Shown in pieces: positions 1-10,777 of a stretch of 64,000 bases of DNA. A program made the position numbers and the translations under genes. The notes below the pieces were generated by a model, which was given only the letters and a program-made list of their open reading frames with translations, did not search any database and was not told where the DNA came from. This DNA is from Agrobacterium larrymoorei. GTDB taxonomy: Bacteria > Pseudomonadota > Alphaproteobacteria > Rhizobiales > Rhizobiaceae. Within the stretch, counting starts at the first letter, position 1, and every line of letters starts with the position of its first letter. The DNA lies in assembly GCF_013322225.1 (NCBI RefSeq), contig NZ_JAAMFB010000016.1:124001-188000 (forward strand), in the 5' to 3' direction.

Positions 1-235
1 CCGGAATTAGAGCCTCGATCGCGACGAACAAAGCAGATGCGCTTGCCGCCATGACTGCAAGAATATGCACCTGAATAAAGTCATACCTGGATGTCCAGCG
101 CACGCGATAGGCATCGGCGGTCGAGATGAGACCCCATACCCCGCCCAGAAAGATAAACCAACATGAGAATGAAAAAGATGCCAGCGTGACGTCAGCAGCA
201 TTCGCAAGCCAGCCCTCGATAAAATAAAGACTCAT
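1..235 (-). CDS. Unknown integral membrane protein, C-terminus outside window
   Basis: From an ATG at 233-235 the minus strand stays open for 78 codons to the window edge, so the gene is partial. Two hydrophobic stretches (about residues 16-39 and 54-77) flank a short polar loop with several Arg, which fits a polytopic inner-membrane protein. AGGA ends six bases before the ATG. It points the same way as murB but lies beyond the terminator at 394-424, so it is probably a separate transcription unit. I do not recognise the family. Confidence 0.6.
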   Translation of the reverse strand, partial: MSLYFIEGWLANAADVTLASFSFSCWFIFLGGVWGLISTADAYRVRWTSRYDFIQVHILAVMAASASALFVAIEALIP

Positions 236-393
236 AACAATTCCTGATTATAAAACGAAATCCAAAAAACCTAAGAGGGTAATGTGAATTGAAATAACCT
301 TTAATTGCAAGATTGCAATAGGCAACTTTTAAGAGTGTCACCTTGCGTTGCATTGAGGCTTTTCGTCGCGATTTGGGCGACGATGAGCTCACA

Positions 394-424
394 TAGAAAA
401 ACCCACTGCCGTCGACAGTGGGTT
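394..424 (-). terminator. Rho-independent terminator closing the dcw operon after murB
   Basis: A nine-base-pair perfect stem (AACCCACTG at 400-408, CAGTGGGTT at 416-424) with a seven-base loop is followed on the minus strand by a run of five T. It lies about 100 bases beyond the murB stop and fits a strong intrinsic terminator for leftward transcription. The stretch 236-393 shows nothing else I can support. Confidence 0.85.
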
Positions 425-519
425 CGCTGTTGAAACGAATGTGATTCAAAAAGCGTAAGAGCGACTTGCCGCTAAAAAGAGGGCGGCGGATACCGCGCGC
501 ACCTTACGCTTGCCTTTTC

Positions 520-1485
520 CTACTTGCCCATAAAGGGCTCGACTTCCCGGCCTGGCATGAACAGCCCAAGGCGCTTGATTTCCCATTCCAGCCGGATGCC
601 CGACTGTTCGAAGACACGCTTGCGCACCGCTTCGCCCAGATACTCCAGATCGTAGCCGGTAGCATGGCCGGTGTTGATCATGAAGTTGCAGTGCAGCGAG
701 GACATCTGCGCGCCGCCGATAACCATGCCTCGGCCACCTGCCTCATCGATCAGTTCCCAGGCCGAATGGCCCTCGGGGTTTTTGAAGGTAGAGCCGCCCG
801 TCTGTTCGCGGATTGGCTGAACCGTCTCGCGGTGATGGCGCACGGCATCCATGTCGGCACGGATCTTGGCACGATCTTCAGGGTAACCTTCAAACAGCGC
901 GCCAATGAAGATCAGGCCCTTGTCGGCACCCGAATGGCGGTAGCTGTACTGCATGTCGGCGTTGGACAGTGTGTGCTGGTTGCCCTGACGGTCCACCGCA
1001 TAAACCTCGACAACACGCTCACGCGTCTCGCCGCCATTGGCGCCCGCATTCATGCGCAGCGCACCGCCGATGGAGCCGGGAATGCCGTAATAGAAATGGA
1101 AACCACCTATGCCATTATCCATGGCCATGGCGGCTATGTGTTTGTCGGGGCAGATCGCACCGGCCTTGATGCGGTTTTCACCGGCGAGCTCCACCTGGCC
1201 AAAGCCCTTGGCGGACAGGCGCACGACGACGCCCGGAATGCCGCCATCACGAACCAGCAGGTTGGAACCGACGCCAACGACCGTCAGCGGAACATCTTCC
1301 GGCAGGAGCTTGAGGAAGGTGATGAGATCGTCCGTATCGTGGGGCTGGAACATCAGTTCCGCAAGACCACCGGCTCTGAACCACGTTACGCGATCCATTG
1401 GCGAATCCGGCGTCACACGTCCTCTGAGTTCCTTTACTCCGTCGCCGAGCCTTTCCAGCAACTTTACCCCATCCACCTGTCTCAT
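520..1485 (-). CDS. murB: UDP-N-acetylenolpyruvoylglucosamine reductase MurB
   Basis: MurB reduces the enolpyruvyl ether of UDP-GlcNAc-enolpyruvate with NADPH to give UDP-MurNAc, the second committed step of peptidoglycan precursor synthesis in the cytoplasm. The 321-residue protein has the FAD-binding [13 protein letters not shown] region (about 70-82), the [18 protein letters not shown] stretch (about 134-151) and the catalytic-serine motif GGSTFKNP (Ser near 232). A Glu in the C-terminal EWEIKRLG stretch is the likely acid. Its start overlaps the murC stop by four bases (ATGA), so translation is coupled. It is the last gene of the dcw operon here; ddl and ftsQAZ, which often follow murB in this order, are not next. 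Confidence 0.97.
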   Translation of the reverse strand: MRQVDGVKLLERLGDGVKELRGRVTPDSPMDRVTWFRAGGLAELMFQPHDTDDLITFLKLLPEDVPLTVVGVGSNLLVRDGGIPGVVVRLSAKGFGQVELAGENRIKAGAICPDKHIAAMAMDNGIGGFHFYYGIPGSIGGALRMNAGANGGETRERVVEVYAVDRQGNQHTLSNADMQYSYRHSGADKGLIFIGALFEGYPEDRAKIRADMDAVRHHRETVQPIREQTGGSTFKNPEGHSAWELIDEAGGRGMVIGGAQMSSLHCNFMINTGHATGYDLEYLGEAVRKRVFEQSGIRLEWEIKRLGLFMPGREVEPFMGK

Positions 1486-2897
1486 GCAGACTTTCCTGAA
1501 ATGCTATCCAATTCCAAAGGCAGCGCCGCCGCCCATTGTGTAATATTACCTGCGCCCAGCAGCACCACGAAATCGCCCGGACTTGCAATCTCAGCAACAG
1601 TCCGCGCCAGATCGTCGCGCGAGGCGAGATGACGCGCGTCCCGATGTCCCGCCGCTTTTGCAGCCGATACGAGTGCTTCGGAATTCACGCCCTCGATCGC
1701 ATCTTCACCCGCCGCATAAACCGGAGCAAGAAGAATCGTGTCGGCATCATTGAAACAATGTGCGAAATCTTCGAACAGGCTGGAAAGACGTGAGTAACGA
1801 TGTGGCTGGTGGACGGCGATAATGCGGCCCTTGCACGCCTCGCGCGCAGCCTTCAGAACCGCTTTGATCTCCACGGGATGGTGTCCGTAATCGTCAAAGA
1901 CCTGAACACCGTTGCTTTCGCCCGTCAGCGTGAAGCGTCGCTTGACCCCACCGAAGGACGCAAGGCCCTTCTTGATGTCTTCCACCGAGATGCCAAGACG
2001 ATTGGCAACAGCGATTGCCGCAGTCGCATTCGATACGTTGTGGCGACCCGGCATCGGCAGCACGAGGTCGGTAAAAGTAAACACCTTGCCGGTACGGCGG
2101 CGGCGAATTTCGACGTCGAAGATGGACTTGGTGCCATCGATACGTACATTCGAAAAACGCACGTCGGCCTGCGGGTTTTCGCCATAGGTGATGACCTTGC
2201 GGTCCTCGATCTTGCCAACAAGCGTCTGCACTTCGGGATGATCGATGCACAGCACGCCGAAACCGTAAAACGGCACGTTCTCCACGAACTGGCGGAAAGC
2301 GGCGCGCACGGCATCGAAATTGCCGTAATGATCCAGATGCTCCGGGTCGATATTGGTGATGACGGCCACATCGGCGGGCAGCTTCAGGAAGGTGCCGTCG
2401 GACTCGTCGGCCTCTACCACCATCCACTCGCCCTCACCCATGCGCGCATTGGTGCCGTAAGCGTTGATGATGCCGCCATTGATGACGGTCGGGTCGAGAT
2501 TGCCCGCTTCAAGAAGCGTCGCGACCATCGATGTGGTCGTGGTCTTGCCATGCGTGCCGCCGATGGCAATCGCATTGCGGAAGCGCATCAATTCGGCCAG
2601 CATCTCGGCACGCCGCACGATCGGCAGGTGCTTCTCACGCGCGGCCATAAGCTCGGGATTGTTTTTCTTGATCGCGGTCGAAACCACCACTACCTCGGCA
2701 TCGCCCAGGTTCTCGGCGGCCTGCCCGACGAAAACCTCGATGCCCTTGTCCCGCAGACGCTGCACATTGGCGCTATCTGCCTGGTCGGAACCCTGCACGC
2801 GGTGGCCGAGATTGTGCAGCACTTCGGCAATGCCGCTCATGCCAATGCCGCCAATTCCGATGAAATGGACGAGACCGATGGCTTTCGGCATCTTCAT
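1482..2897 (-). CDS. murC: UDP-N-acetylmuramate--L-alanine ligase MurC
   Basis: MurC adds L-alanine to UDP-MurNAc with ATP. The 471-residue length is normal. The N-terminal Rossmann part carries [12 protein letters not shown] (about 11-22), and the Mur-ligase P-loop GTHGKTTTT lies at about 114-122, followed by EADESDGTF and, further on, the DDYGHHPVE segment typical of MurC. It overlaps murG by four bases upstream and murB by four bases downstream, so the three cytoplasmic genes form a tightly coupled block. Confidence 0.97.
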   Translation of the reverse strand: MKMPKAIGLVHFIGIGGIGMSGIAEVLHNLGHRVQGSDQADSANVQRLRDKGIEVFVGQAAENLGDAEVVVVSTAIKKNNPELMAAREKHLPIVRRAEMLAELMRFRNAIAIGGTHGKTTTTSMVATLLEAGNLDPTVINGGIINAYGTNARMGEGEWMVVEADESDGTFLKLPADVAVITNIDPEHLDHYGNFDAVRAAFRQFVENVPFYGFGVLCIDHPEVQTLVGKIEDRKVITYGENPQADVRFSNVRIDGTKSIFDVEIRRRRTGKVFTFTDLVLPMPGRHNVSNATAAIAVANRLGISVEDIKKGLASFGGVKRRFTLTGESNGVQVFDDYGHHPVEIKAVLKAAREACKGRIIAVHQPHRYSRLSSLFEDFAHCFNDADTILLAPVYAAGEDAIEGVNSEALVSAAKAAGHRDARHLASRDDLARTVAEIASPGDFVVLLGAGNITQWAAALPLELDSISGKSA

Positions 2898-4030
2898 GGA
2901 TGCACTCCTTCATTCTTAGATTTGAATTGCTGAACTGTCTTGCCAGCGGCAATCGCCTCCACCAGATCGGCCAGACGCTGCGCCGCATCCGGCTTGCCGG
3001 TGGCTTTCGCAGCCGCCGCCGTTTGGGCAAGTCGGTCCGGCTCATTGAGCGCACTGCTCAGCAGCGATGACAGTTTCTTCGGCGAAAGCTCCGCCTGCTT
3101 GATGACGCTCGCACCGCCAGCCGCCGAAAGTGCCGCCGCATTCGCTGCCTGATCGTGGTCCAGCGCATGTGGATAGGGCACCAGCACCGAAGGGCGACCG
3201 ATAACCGAAAGCTCGGATACCGTGGAAGCACCGGAACGGCTGATCACCAGATCGGCTCCTGCGATGCGCTCGGCCATATCCCCAAAGAAAGGCGATACAT
3301 CCGCCTGCACGCCAAGCTTCTTGTAGGATTCGATCACGCTGTCCTTGTCTTCCGGGCGCGCCTGTTGCGTCACCGTCAACCGGCTGCGCACATCATTGGG
3401 CAGAAGGCAGATCGCGGCTGGAACAGCCGCGGAGAAGAACTGCGCGCCCTGACTTCCACCGAAAACGACGAGCTGAAACGGTTCGCCCGCATTCGACGGC
3501 GTGTAGGCGATATCGGCAGCAGCCAGCACGGCGGGGCGCACCGGGTTGCCAGTCGTCACCGTCTTTGCGGCATATTCGCCCTTGTTCTCCGGCAAAAAGC
3601 CACCAGCAATCGCCTTCACGCGCTTTGCCAGCGCCTTGTTGGCGCGGCCCATGACGGCATTCTGCTCATGGATGATCGAAGGCACACCAAGTCCGGTCGA
3701 AGCCAGAAGTGGCGGCACGGTGGGATACCCGCCGAAACCGACGACCGCTACGGGCTTCAGCTTTGTCATCAGGCGGCGGGCGGAGCGAAGCCCGGTCCAC
3801 AGCTTCAGCAGCGATTTCGCAACGTTGATCGGGTTCTTTGAGCCAATGGTGGCAGATGGCACGACATAGATTTCATCCGCCGGAAACTTGCCCGCATAGC
3901 GTTCGGCACGGCTGTCGGTCACCAGATGCACGGAATAGCCGCGCCCCTTCAGCTCGTAAGCCAGCGCCTCTGCTGGAAAAACATGGCCGCCGGTTCCCCC
4001 GGCGGCAAGCAAAACGATACCCTTGCTCAT
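2894..4030 (-). CDS. murG: Lipid II synthase MurG (UDP-GlcNAc transferase)
   Basis: MurG is the membrane-associated glycosyltransferase (GT28) that adds GlcNAc to lipid I to form lipid II on the cytoplasmic face. The N-terminal donor-fold glycine motif [10 protein letters not shown] sits at residues 11-20; the C-terminal half contains VVFGGSQGA and the [11 protein letters not shown] nucleotide-sugar segment typical of the family. At 378 residues it is slightly longer than the E. coli enzyme, as in other rhizobia. It lies six bases after ftsW and overlaps murC by four bases. Confidence 0.97.
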   Translation of the reverse strand: MSKGIVLLAAGGTGGHVFPAEALAYELKGRGYSVHLVTDSRAERYAGKFPADEIYVVPSATIGSKNPINVAKSLLKLWTGLRSARRLMTKLKPVAVVGFGGYPTVPPLLASTGLGVPSIIHEQNAVMGRANKALAKRVKAIAGGFLPENKGEYAAKTVTTGNPVRPAVLAAADIAYTPSNAGEPFQLVVFGGSQGAQFFSAAVPAAICLLPNDVRSRLTVTQQARPEDKDSVIESYKKLGVQADVSPFFGDMAERIAGADLVISRSGASTVSELSVIGRPSVLVPYPHALDHDQAANAAALSAAGGASVIKQAELSPKKLSSLLSSALNEPDRLAQTAAAAKATGKPDAAQRLADLVEAIAAGKTVQQFKSKNEGVHP

Positions 4031-4036
4031 TACTCT

Positions 4037-5191
4037 TTACTCCGCAGGAAGACCCGCGCCAACGCGGAAGAAGCTGCGCTCCTGCGCACGCTTTTCAGGT
4101 CTGTGTCGTGTCAGTGCCAGCAGGAAGCCAGCGGTCACGCATATCGCCATCATGGATGAACCGCCATAGGAAATCAGCGGCAGCGTCATGCCCTTGGCAG
4201 GCATAAGCTCCAGATTAACGCCGATGTTGATCATCGACTGCATGCCGATCTGAAGCACCAGACCCGCAACGGCGAAGCGGACGAAATCGTCCTTTTCCTT
4301 GAAGGCGTGGCTCAGGCCCCGCAGCACGATGAAACCGAAGATCGCGACCAGCAGCATGCAAAACAGAATGCCGAATTCTTCCGCCGCAACGGAGAAGATA
4401 AAGTCGGTGTGGCTATCGGGGATGATACGCTTGACGATACCCTCGCCCGGTCCCTGACCAAACCAGTCGCCGCGAATGATTGCTTCACGCGCCGTATCCA
4501 CCTGGAACGTATCGCCCTCACCCGTCCAGAACCGGTCGATACGTCCGGCAACATGCGGCAACATCAGATAGGCTGTGATAATGCCGCCAACGCCGAGACC
4601 ACCGAGCATGATGATCCACAGCCAAGGAATACCCGCCATGAAGAACATGCCGCCCCAGACGACGGAGGTCAGAATGGTCTGCCCGAAGTCCGGCTGCGCG
4701 ATGAGCAGTGCAGCAACGATACCGAATGTGATGATGGCAAACAGATTGCCCGGAATTTCCGGGTGACGCGCGCGTTCCGCAAACAGCCATGCGCAGACGA
4801 TGACGAAGGCAGGCTTCATGAATTCGGACGGCTGGATGGAGAACGAACCGATGGAAATCCAGCGGCGCGCACCCTTCACTTCGATGCCGAAGAACAGCGC
4901 GAAGATCATCATCAGCAATGCTGCGATGAGCATGATGACGGCGACGCGGCGCACCTGTCGCGGCGAAAGGAACGAGAGACCGATCATGATCGCCAGCGAA
5001 GGCACCATGAACATTGCCTGACGCTCGACGAAGAAGAAGCTGTTGAGGCCGATGCGCTCAGCAACGGCGGGCGACGCTGCAAAGGACAGCATCAGCCCGA
5101 TGCCCATCAAAGCGATGAACGCAGCCAGAAAGAACCGGTCGATTGTCCAGAACCATTCCGCGACTGGACCGCGGTCGATACGGCTTACCAT
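4037..5191 (-). CDS. ftsW: SEDS-family septal peptidoglycan glycosyltransferase FtsW
   Basis: FtsW polymerises lipid II at the septum together with the class B penicillin-binding protein FtsI, encoded upstream in this cluster. The 384-residue protein is strongly hydrophobic with roughly ten membrane segments, and contains the SEDS hallmarks KGARRWISIGSFSIQPSE (about residue 105 onward) and, near the C-terminus, LPLISYGGSS. It sits between murD (four-base gap) and murG (six-base gap). Confidence 0.97.
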   Translation of the reverse strand: MVSRIDRGPVAEWFWTIDRFFLAAFIALMGIGLMLSFAASPAVAERIGLNSFFFVERQAMFMVPSLAIMIGLSFLSPRQVRRVAVIMLIAALLMMIFALFFGIEVKGARRWISIGSFSIQPSEFMKPAFVIVCAWLFAERARHPEIPGNLFAIITFGIVAALLIAQPDFGQTILTSVVWGGMFFMAGIPWLWIIMLGGLGVGGIITAYLMLPHVAGRIDRFWTGEGDTFQVDTAREAIIRGDWFGQGPGEGIVKRIIPDSHTDFIFSVAAEEFGILFCMLLVAIFGFIVLRGLSHAFKEKDDFVRFAVAGLVLQIGMQSMINIGVNLELMPAKGMTLPLISYGGSSMMAICVTAGFLLALTRHRPEKRAQERSFFRVGAGLPAE

Positions 5192-5195
5192 TTCA

Positions 5196-6605
5196 TCAGC
5201 CCTCCTTGTGCGGCTCCACCAACATCGTCACGCCGTCAAGCGCCGCGACGTGCGAAACGAACGAATCACCACGTATTTCAAAATTCTTATATTGATCGAA
5301 GCTTGCGCAAGCCGGTGATAACATCACCACATTGCCCGCAGCGCCATCCGCGTCGGCATCCCGTGCCGCGTGCTGCACCGCCTTGTCCAGCGTGCCGGAG
5401 ATCTCGTAAGGCACCGCCTCGCCCAGCGTCGCGGCAAAATCCGCCGCCGCCTCGCCAATCAGATAGGCCTTGGCAACACGCGAAAACAGCGGCGAAAGAC
5501 TGCCGATGCCGCCTGCCTTGGGCAAGCCACCGGCAATCCAGTAGATCCGCTCGTAGCTGGAAAGCGCCGGTGCCGCCGCATCCGCATTGGTCGCCTTGCT
5601 GTCATTGACGAAGGTCACATTGCCGCGCCGCCCGACAGGCTGCATGCGGTGTTTGAGACCGGGGAAGGATTTGAGCCCTGCCCTCACCTCGTCTTCGGAA
5701 ACACCAACCGCAAGGCACGCCGCAATGGCCGCTGCCGCGTTCTGCGCATTATGGCTACCGCGCAGCGTCTGAATTCCATCGAGATCGACCAGAAGCGAAG
5801 ACGTGCCGCCTTCAGCCTGCATGACGCGGCTACCCTCGGCGTAAAGCCCATCAGCCACTACATTGCGCTTGGAAATGCGCAGCACCTTCACGCCTGCCCG
5901 CTCGATGCGGTCTGCAATCACCGTGCAGTAGCTGTCATCGACGCCAACGACGGCCGTGTCGCTGCCCGCAACGAGGCGCTCCTTCACATCAGCGTAATGC
6001 TGCATGGTGCCGTGACGGTCGAGATGATCGGGCGTCAGGTTCAGCAGAATACCCGCAGTCGGGTTCAGCGTCGGCGCAAGGTCGATCTGGTAGGACGAGC
6101 ATTCGACCACGTAGAAACGCTGCGCCTTCGGCGGTTCGAGGCTCAAAACAGCCGTACCGATATTGCCGCCAAGCTGCGTATCGCGGCCCGATGATTTGAG
6201 AATATGCGCAATCAGCGCCGTGGTGGTGGACTTTCCGTTGGTACCGGTAATGGCGATGAACGGGCAATCGGGCGCATGGGCCCGGCGCTCGCGCACGAAA
6301 AGCTCGACGTCACCGATGATCTCCACGCCCGCCGCTCGCGCCAGATCGACGGACCAGTGCGGCTTGGGATGCGTCAGCGGTACGCCGGGGGCCAGCACGA
6401 AGGCGGCAAGCTTCGACCAGTCGATGCTGCGAAGATCGGCGGTAGGAATGCCCTCGCTTTGCGCCTTGGCAACGCTGTCCGGGTTGTCGTCGAAAGCCAC
6501 CACATCCGCGCGACCGGCAACCAGCGCCCGCGCGGTTACGAGACCGGAACCGCCGAGCCCGAACAGTGCTACTTTTTTACCGGCAAATGAGGTGACGGGG
6601 ATCAT
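5196..6605 (-). CDS. murD: UDP-N-acetylmuramoylalanine--D-glutamate ligase MurD
   Basis: MurD adds D-glutamate to UDP-MurNAc-L-Ala in the cytoplasm. It has a Rossmann-like N-terminus ([10 protein letters not shown], about 12-21), the P-loop GTNGKSTTT at about 121-129, and the C-terminal region with NDSKATN that binds the nucleotide and metal in this family. Length (469 aa) is normal. Neighbours mraY and ftsW are three and four bases away, consistent with one transcript. Confidence 0.97.
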   Translation of the reverse strand: MIPVTSFAGKKVALFGLGGSGLVTARALVAGRADVVAFDDNPDSVAKAQSEGIPTADLRSIDWSKLAAFVLAPGVPLTHPKPHWSVDLARAAGVEIIGDVELFVRERRAHAPDCPFIAITGTNGKSTTTALIAHILKSSGRDTQLGGNIGTAVLSLEPPKAQRFYVVECSSYQIDLAPTLNPTAGILLNLTPDHLDRHGTMQHYADVKERLVAGSDTAVVGVDDSYCTVIADRIERAGVKVLRISKRNVVADGLYAEGSRVMQAEGGTSSLLVDLDGIQTLRGSHNAQNAAAAIAACLAVGVSEDEVRAGLKSFPGLKHRMQPVGRRGNVTFVNDSKATNADAAAPALSSYERIYWIAGGLPKAGGIGSLSPLFSRVAKAYLIGEAAADFAATLGEAVPYEISGTLDKAVQHAARDADADGAAGNVVMLSPACASFDQYKNFEIRGDSFVSHVAALDGVTMLVEPHKEG

Positions 6606-6608
6606 CGC

Positions 6609-7709
6609 TTACCTCAGCTTCAGCGTGGCAAGGCCAAGCAACGCGAGGCCAACCGAGATGATCCAGAAGCGGATGACGACCTGACTTTCCGTCCAGCCCT
6701 TCTTTTCGAAATGGTGGTGGATCGGTGCCATCAGGAACACGCGGCGTCCGGTGCGCTTGAACCAGAACACCTGGATGATGACCGAGAGTGTTTCCATGAC
6801 GAACAAGCCGCCGACGATGACCATGACGATTTCGTGCTTCACGGCAACGGCAATCGACCCGATCAGGCCGCCGAGCGCCAGCGAACCGGTATCGCCCATA
6901 AAGATGGCGGCGGGTGGCGCGTTGAACCAAAGGAAGCCAAGACCGGCACCGATAACGGCACCCACGATCACAGCAAGCTCGCCCGTCCCAGGCACGAAAT
7001 TGATCTGCAGGTAGTTGGCGAAGATGGCATTGCCGACGAGGTAGGAAATCACGCCGAAGGTAGCTGCGGCAATCATCACCGGCACGATGGCCAGACCGTC
7101 GAGACCATCCGTCAGGTTCACGGCATTGCCCGCACCGACGATGACGAAGGCACCGAACAGAATGAAGAAATAGCCGAGATTGATCACGAAGTCCTTGAAG
7201 AACGGAAAGGCGATGGAACTGCCAAGCGTCCCGCCATGCGGGGCGGTCGCCAGTGCAATCTGCATCATGAAAAACACGGCAATTGCGGCGATGAAGAACT
7301 CTATGCCGAGACGCGCTTTACCGGAAAAGCCCTTGTCGCTCTGCTTCGTCACCTTCAGATAGTCGTCGTAAAAGCCGATTGCGCCGAAACCCAGCGTCAC
7401 CATCAGGGTCGCGACCACATAGACGTTGGAAAGATCGGCCCACAGCAGCGATCCGCCGAGAATGCCCGCAAGGATCATCAGCCCGCCCATGGTGGGCGTA
7501 CCGGCCTTCTTGAAGTGCGTCTGCGGACCATCGGCACGGATCGGCTGGCCTTTGCCTTGGCGAATGCGAAGCGAATTGATGATTGCCGGACCGAACAGGA
7601 AGACGATGAGGGCAGACGTGAAAAACGCAGCGCCAGCCCGGAACGTGATGTACCTGAACAGATTGAAGACTTGAACTTTGTCCGACAGTTCAACGAGCCA
7701 GATCAGCAT
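6609..7709 (-). CDS. mraY: Phospho-N-acetylmuramoyl-pentapeptide transferase MraY
   Basis: MraY transfers phospho-MurNAc-pentapeptide to undecaprenyl phosphate, making lipid I on the inner leaflet. The 366-residue sequence has about ten membrane segments and family motifs: GTPTMGG in the first cytoplasmic region, the acidic FYDDYLK segment, [10 protein letters not shown], and the C-terminal PIHHHFE. It is separated from murF upstream by 119 bases, the widest gap in the operon, which holds two hairpins (see 7739-7764 and 7787-7827). Confidence 0.97.
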   Translation of the reverse strand: MLIWLVELSDKVQVFNLFRYITFRAGAAFFTSALIVFLFGPAIINSLRIRQGKGQPIRADGPQTHFKKAGTPTMGGLMILAGILGGSLLWADLSNVYVVATLMVTLGFGAIGFYDDYLKVTKQSDKGFSGKARLGIEFFIAAIAVFFMMQIALATAPHGGTLGSSIAFPFFKDFVINLGYFFILFGAFVIVGAGNAVNLTDGLDGLAIVPVMIAAATFGVISYLVGNAIFANYLQINFVPGTGELAVIVGAVIGAGLGFLWFNAPPAAIFMGDTGSLALGGLIGSIAVAVKHEIVMVIVGGLFVMETLSVIIQVFWFKRTGRRVFLMAPIHHHFEKKGWTESQVVIRFWIISVGLALLGLATLKLR

Positions 7710-7738
7710 GTTTGCCCTTTCACAAGGCTTTCAAAACG

Positions 7739-7764
7739 GCGGGCAAAAATGCGGGGTTGCCCGC
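7739..7764 (-). other. Stem-loop in the murF-mraY gap, mraY-proximal
   Basis: GCGGGCAA (7739-7746) pairs with TTGCCCGC (7757-7764) around a ten-base loop. On the transcribed minus strand it is followed by CGTTTTG, so it lacks a convincing U-tract. It may protect or pause the transcript rather than end it. Confidence 0.4.
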
Positions 7765-7786
7765 GCCGCTTTAAGTTTTTGTTCCA

Positions 7787-7827
7787 GCATCCGGTAAGGC
7801 GAGACGCCTTACACTTCTTACCGATGC
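7787..7827 (-). other. Nested stem-loop directly downstream of the murF stop
   Basis: An inner perfect stem, GTAAGGCG (7794-7801) with CGCCTTAC (7805-7812), has a three-base loop. The flanks GCATCCGGTAAG (7787-7798) and CTTACCGATGC (7817-7827) are also complementary apart from one bulge, and share bases 7794-7798 with the inner stem. The RNA could therefore adopt the inner hairpin or a longer outer pairing. No U-tract follows. Confidence 0.45.
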
Positions 7828-7828
7828 T

Positions 7829-9262
7829 TTAAATCTGGCGCTCCGTCTCCGGGAATGCCGGATACTTGTCAAGCAGCGCGGAGACAATCTTGCCGAAACC
7901 GATGCCGAGTGACGATTTTATCATCACCACATCGCCCGGCTGGACCCATTTCAGCACGAATTCGTTGAGTTCCGCCGTCGTCGGGAACCAAGCCACATTC
8001 ACGCTTTCGGGCAAGGCATCACGCAGCGCCGCCATCGATTCTCCGGCAAGCCAGACATGCTCGATACCGGCAGACAGAATGGGACCGGACAGTTCCTCAT
8101 GCACTTCCGATGCGAACTCGCCCATTTCCAGCATGTCGCCCAGCACTGCAACACGCCGTCCATTGCCATGAACTTCCGACTGCGCCAGAAGCGCAATCGC
8201 AGCCCGCATCGAAGCCGGGTTGGCGTTATAGCTCTCGTCGATCAGCAGGAACGAACCCTCGCCGACCGAAAGACGGTGGCGCTGGCCCCGGCCCTTCACC
8301 GGCTGAAGTGCGGAAAGCGCATCGAAGGCCCGGTCGAGATTGGCCCCGGTCACGGCAACCGTACCCAGCGCCGCCATCGCATTTTCCGCAATGTGACGCC
8401 CCGGCATGCCGATATTGAGCTCGCTTGTCTCACCATTGATAATGGCCCAGATGGTCGAGCCGTTCGGCGTGGCTTCGAAATCCGCCAGCCGGAAATCCGC
8501 CTTGGCGTGCTGGCCGAAGGTCAGGATATGCTCGATACCGGCATCGATAGCCGCCGTTTCCAGCTGCTCGAACTGCGCATTGTCGCGGTTGAGGATCACC
8601 GCGCCACCCGGCAGAACGCCCTCGAAGATTTCCGCCTTCGCAGCAGCGATCTCCTGCAGATTGTTGAAGTTGCCGAGATGGGCTGCGGCAATGGTGGTGA
8701 TGATGGCCAGATGCGGCTTCACCTGCTTCACCAGCGGGCGAATTTCGTTCGCGTGGTTCATGCCCACTTCGAAAATGCCGAATTCGGTATCGGCAGGCAT
8801 CCGCGCCAGCGTCAACGGTACGCCCCAGTGGTTGTTGAAGGAAGACACCGCCGCATGGACCTTGCCGGAAGGTGCCAAAACCTCGCGCAGCATTTCCTTG
8901 GTCGTGGTTTTGCCCACCGAACCCGTCACAGCAATGATGCGCGCAGACGTCCTTTCACGCGCCGCGATCCCGAGCTTCACCAGCGATGCCAGCACGTCTT
9001 CGACCACGATCATCGGTATGGTCAAACGGCCAAGTGCGGGCAGTTTCGCCTCGGAAACCACCATCAGCCCAGCACCGTTCGCCACCGCGAAGCTTGCATA
9101 ATCATGGCCATCGACACGGTCGCCCTTGATGGCGAAGAAGGCTTCGCCCGGTTGCACCGTGCGGCTATCGATAGAAATGCCTGTAATGCCTTGTGGCAGA
9201 TTGCCGACCGGACGACCGGCCATCACGGCGATCATATCCGCAACTGTCCATAACCAGCTCAA
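7829..9262 (-). CDS. murF: UDP-MurNAc-tripeptide--D-Ala-D-Ala ligase MurF
   Basis: MurF adds the D-Ala-D-Ala dipeptide, completing the pentapeptide precursor. The P-loop GSVGKTTTK is at about 114-122, and the downstream [15 protein letters not shown] stretch and the [11 protein letters not shown] motif in the C-terminal half are characteristic of MurF. Length is 477 aa. Its start overlaps the murE stop by four bases. The 119-base gap after it splits the operon into two tightly packed halves. Confidence 0.97.
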   Translation of the reverse strand: MSWLWTVADMIAVMAGRPVGNLPQGITGISIDSRTVQPGEAFFAIKGDRVDGHDYASFAVANGAGLMVVSEAKLPALGRLTIPMIVVEDVLASLVKLGIAARERTSARIIAVTGSVGKTTTKEMLREVLAPSGKVHAAVSSFNNHWGVPLTLARMPADTEFGIFEVGMNHANEIRPLVKQVKPHLAIITTIAAAHLGNFNNLQEIAAAKAEIFEGVLPGGAVILNRDNAQFEQLETAAIDAGIEHILTFGQHAKADFRLADFEATPNGSTIWAIINGETSELNIGMPGRHIAENAMAALGTVAVTGANLDRAFDALSALQPVKGRGQRHRLSVGEGSFLLIDESYNANPASMRAAIALLAQSEVHGNGRRVAVLGDMLEMGEFASEVHEELSGPILSAGIEHVWLAGESMAALRDALPESVNVAWFPTTAELNEFVLKWVQPGDVVMIKSSLGIGFGKIVSALLDKYPAFPETERQI

Positions 9263-10719
9263 ATCTTTAATCCTTCCAGCGCGGAACGCACCTGTTCATG
9301 GTCGGAAAACGGCAGCGTGACACCGCCGACAATCTGACCTTCCTCGTGCCCCTTGCCCGCAACGATCAATGTGTCTCCGTTCCCCAGCATCGAAACGGCG
9401 TGGCGGATCGCCTCCGCCCGGTCCGCAATCTCAAGCGCGCCGGGGGCCGCTGCCATGATCTCGGAACGGATCGTATCTGGCTCTTCCGAGCGTGGATTGT
9501 CATCGGTGACGATGACGATATCGGAAAGCCGTGTGGCGACCTCGCCCATGATCGGACGCTTGCCCTTGTCGCGGTCTCCGCCGCAACCGAATACGGTAAT
9601 GATGCGGCCGGACGTGAAGGGACGAACCGATGTCAGCACGTTTTCCAGCGCATCCGGCTTGTGAGCGTAATCCACATAGGCCAGCGCACCGTTTTTCGTC
9701 TGACCGATGAGTTCCAGACGACCGGCAGCGCCGATCAGCTTTTCCAGCGCCTTCATCGCAACGGGCGCTGAAACGCCGGTGGACATGGCAAGGCCTGCCG
9801 ATACGAGCGCATTGGCAACCTGAAAATCACCGGCAAGCGGAATATCGACTTCGAAAATCTTGCCCTGATGATGCACTTCGATCATCTGCTTGTGGCGGAA
9901 ATGCTCGACGCGCTTCAGCGCCAGATAGTCACCCTTGCGACCAACGGTGCGCACGTCATGCCCTGCCTTTGTCGCAACTTCGATTGCCTGTGCAGACCAC
10001 GGATCATCGGCAAAGATGATGACGGGCGACCCCTTCGGCAGCAGCGTATCGAACAGCCGCATCTTGGCCGCCATATAGTCTTCCACGGTCGGATGGTAAT
10101 CCATATGATCACGGCCGAGATTGGTAAAACCTGCAGCGGAAAGCTTGACGCCATCCAGACGCCGCTGGTCGAGACCGTGGCTGGAGGCTTCCATGGCCGC
10201 ATGGGTCACGCCTTCGGAGGCGAGTTCGGCCAGAAGCGCGTGAAGCGAAACCGGATCGGGCGTGGTGAGAGAGCCGTATTCCTCGCGGCCCGGAGCGATT
10301 ACGCCAGTTGTGCCGATCTGTGCGGCAGAATGCCCTGCGAATGCCCATATCTGGCGCGTGAAGGAAGCAACGGATGTCTTGCCCGCAGTCCCGGTGACGG
10401 CAACCATGTTTTCCGGCTGACGTCCATGAAAACGGGCAGCAGCGAGTGCGAGATAAAGCCTTGTATCGGAGACGGTAAGAACCGGTACATCTGCCGAAAT
10501 CGGCTGACCGGAAACGATGGCTGCCGCACCCCTGGAAACAGCATCCTGCACGAAACTTGTGCCATCCGCCTTGTTTCCGGCAACGGCAACGAACAGGGAA
10601 CCGGGCTGGACCTTGCGGCTATCCGCCGTAATCCCTGCAATCTCCAGCGCGCCTGCATCCGTGCGCAGCAATTCATTCAGTTCCGGGAACTCGGCCCCGG
10701 AGAGATCTCGCAAAATCAT
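9259..10719 (-). CDS. murE: UDP-MurNAc-L-Ala-D-Glu--meso-DAP ligase MurE
   Basis: MurE adds the third stem-peptide residue. The P-loop GTAGKTSVA lies at about 110-118, TTPDP and the AMEASSHGL motif follow, and the C-terminal DDNPRSEEP carries the DNPR signature of enzymes that use meso-diaminopimelate rather than lysine, as expected in a Gram-negative. Length is 486 aa. It overlaps murF by four bases; a 58-base gap separates it from ftsI upstream. Confidence 0.97.
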   Translation of the reverse strand: MILRDLSGAEFPELNELLRTDAGALEIAGITADSRKVQPGSLFVAVAGNKADGTSFVQDAVSRGAAAIVSGQPISADVPVLTVSDTRLYLALAAARFHGRQPENMVAVTGTAGKTSVASFTRQIWAFAGHSAAQIGTTGVIAPGREEYGSLTTPDPVSLHALLAELASEGVTHAAMEASSHGLDQRRLDGVKLSAAGFTNLGRDHMDYHPTVEDYMAAKMRLFDTLLPKGSPVIIFADDPWSAQAIEVATKAGHDVRTVGRKGDYLALKRVEHFRHKQMIEVHHQGKIFEVDIPLAGDFQVANALVSAGLAMSTGVSAPVAMKALEKLIGAAGRLELIGQTKNGALAYVDYAHKPDALENVLTSVRPFTSGRIITVFGCGGDRDKGKRPIMGEVATRLSDIVIVTDDNPRSEEPDTIRSEIMAAAPGALEIADRAEAIRHAVSMLGNGDTLIVAGKGHEEGQIVGGVTLPFSDHEQVRSALEGLKI

Positions 10720-10777
10720 ATATGTGTCCGTCTTGTCCCCCCGGCGCGATTCGCCGGTACATCATAAGCTGTACCAA

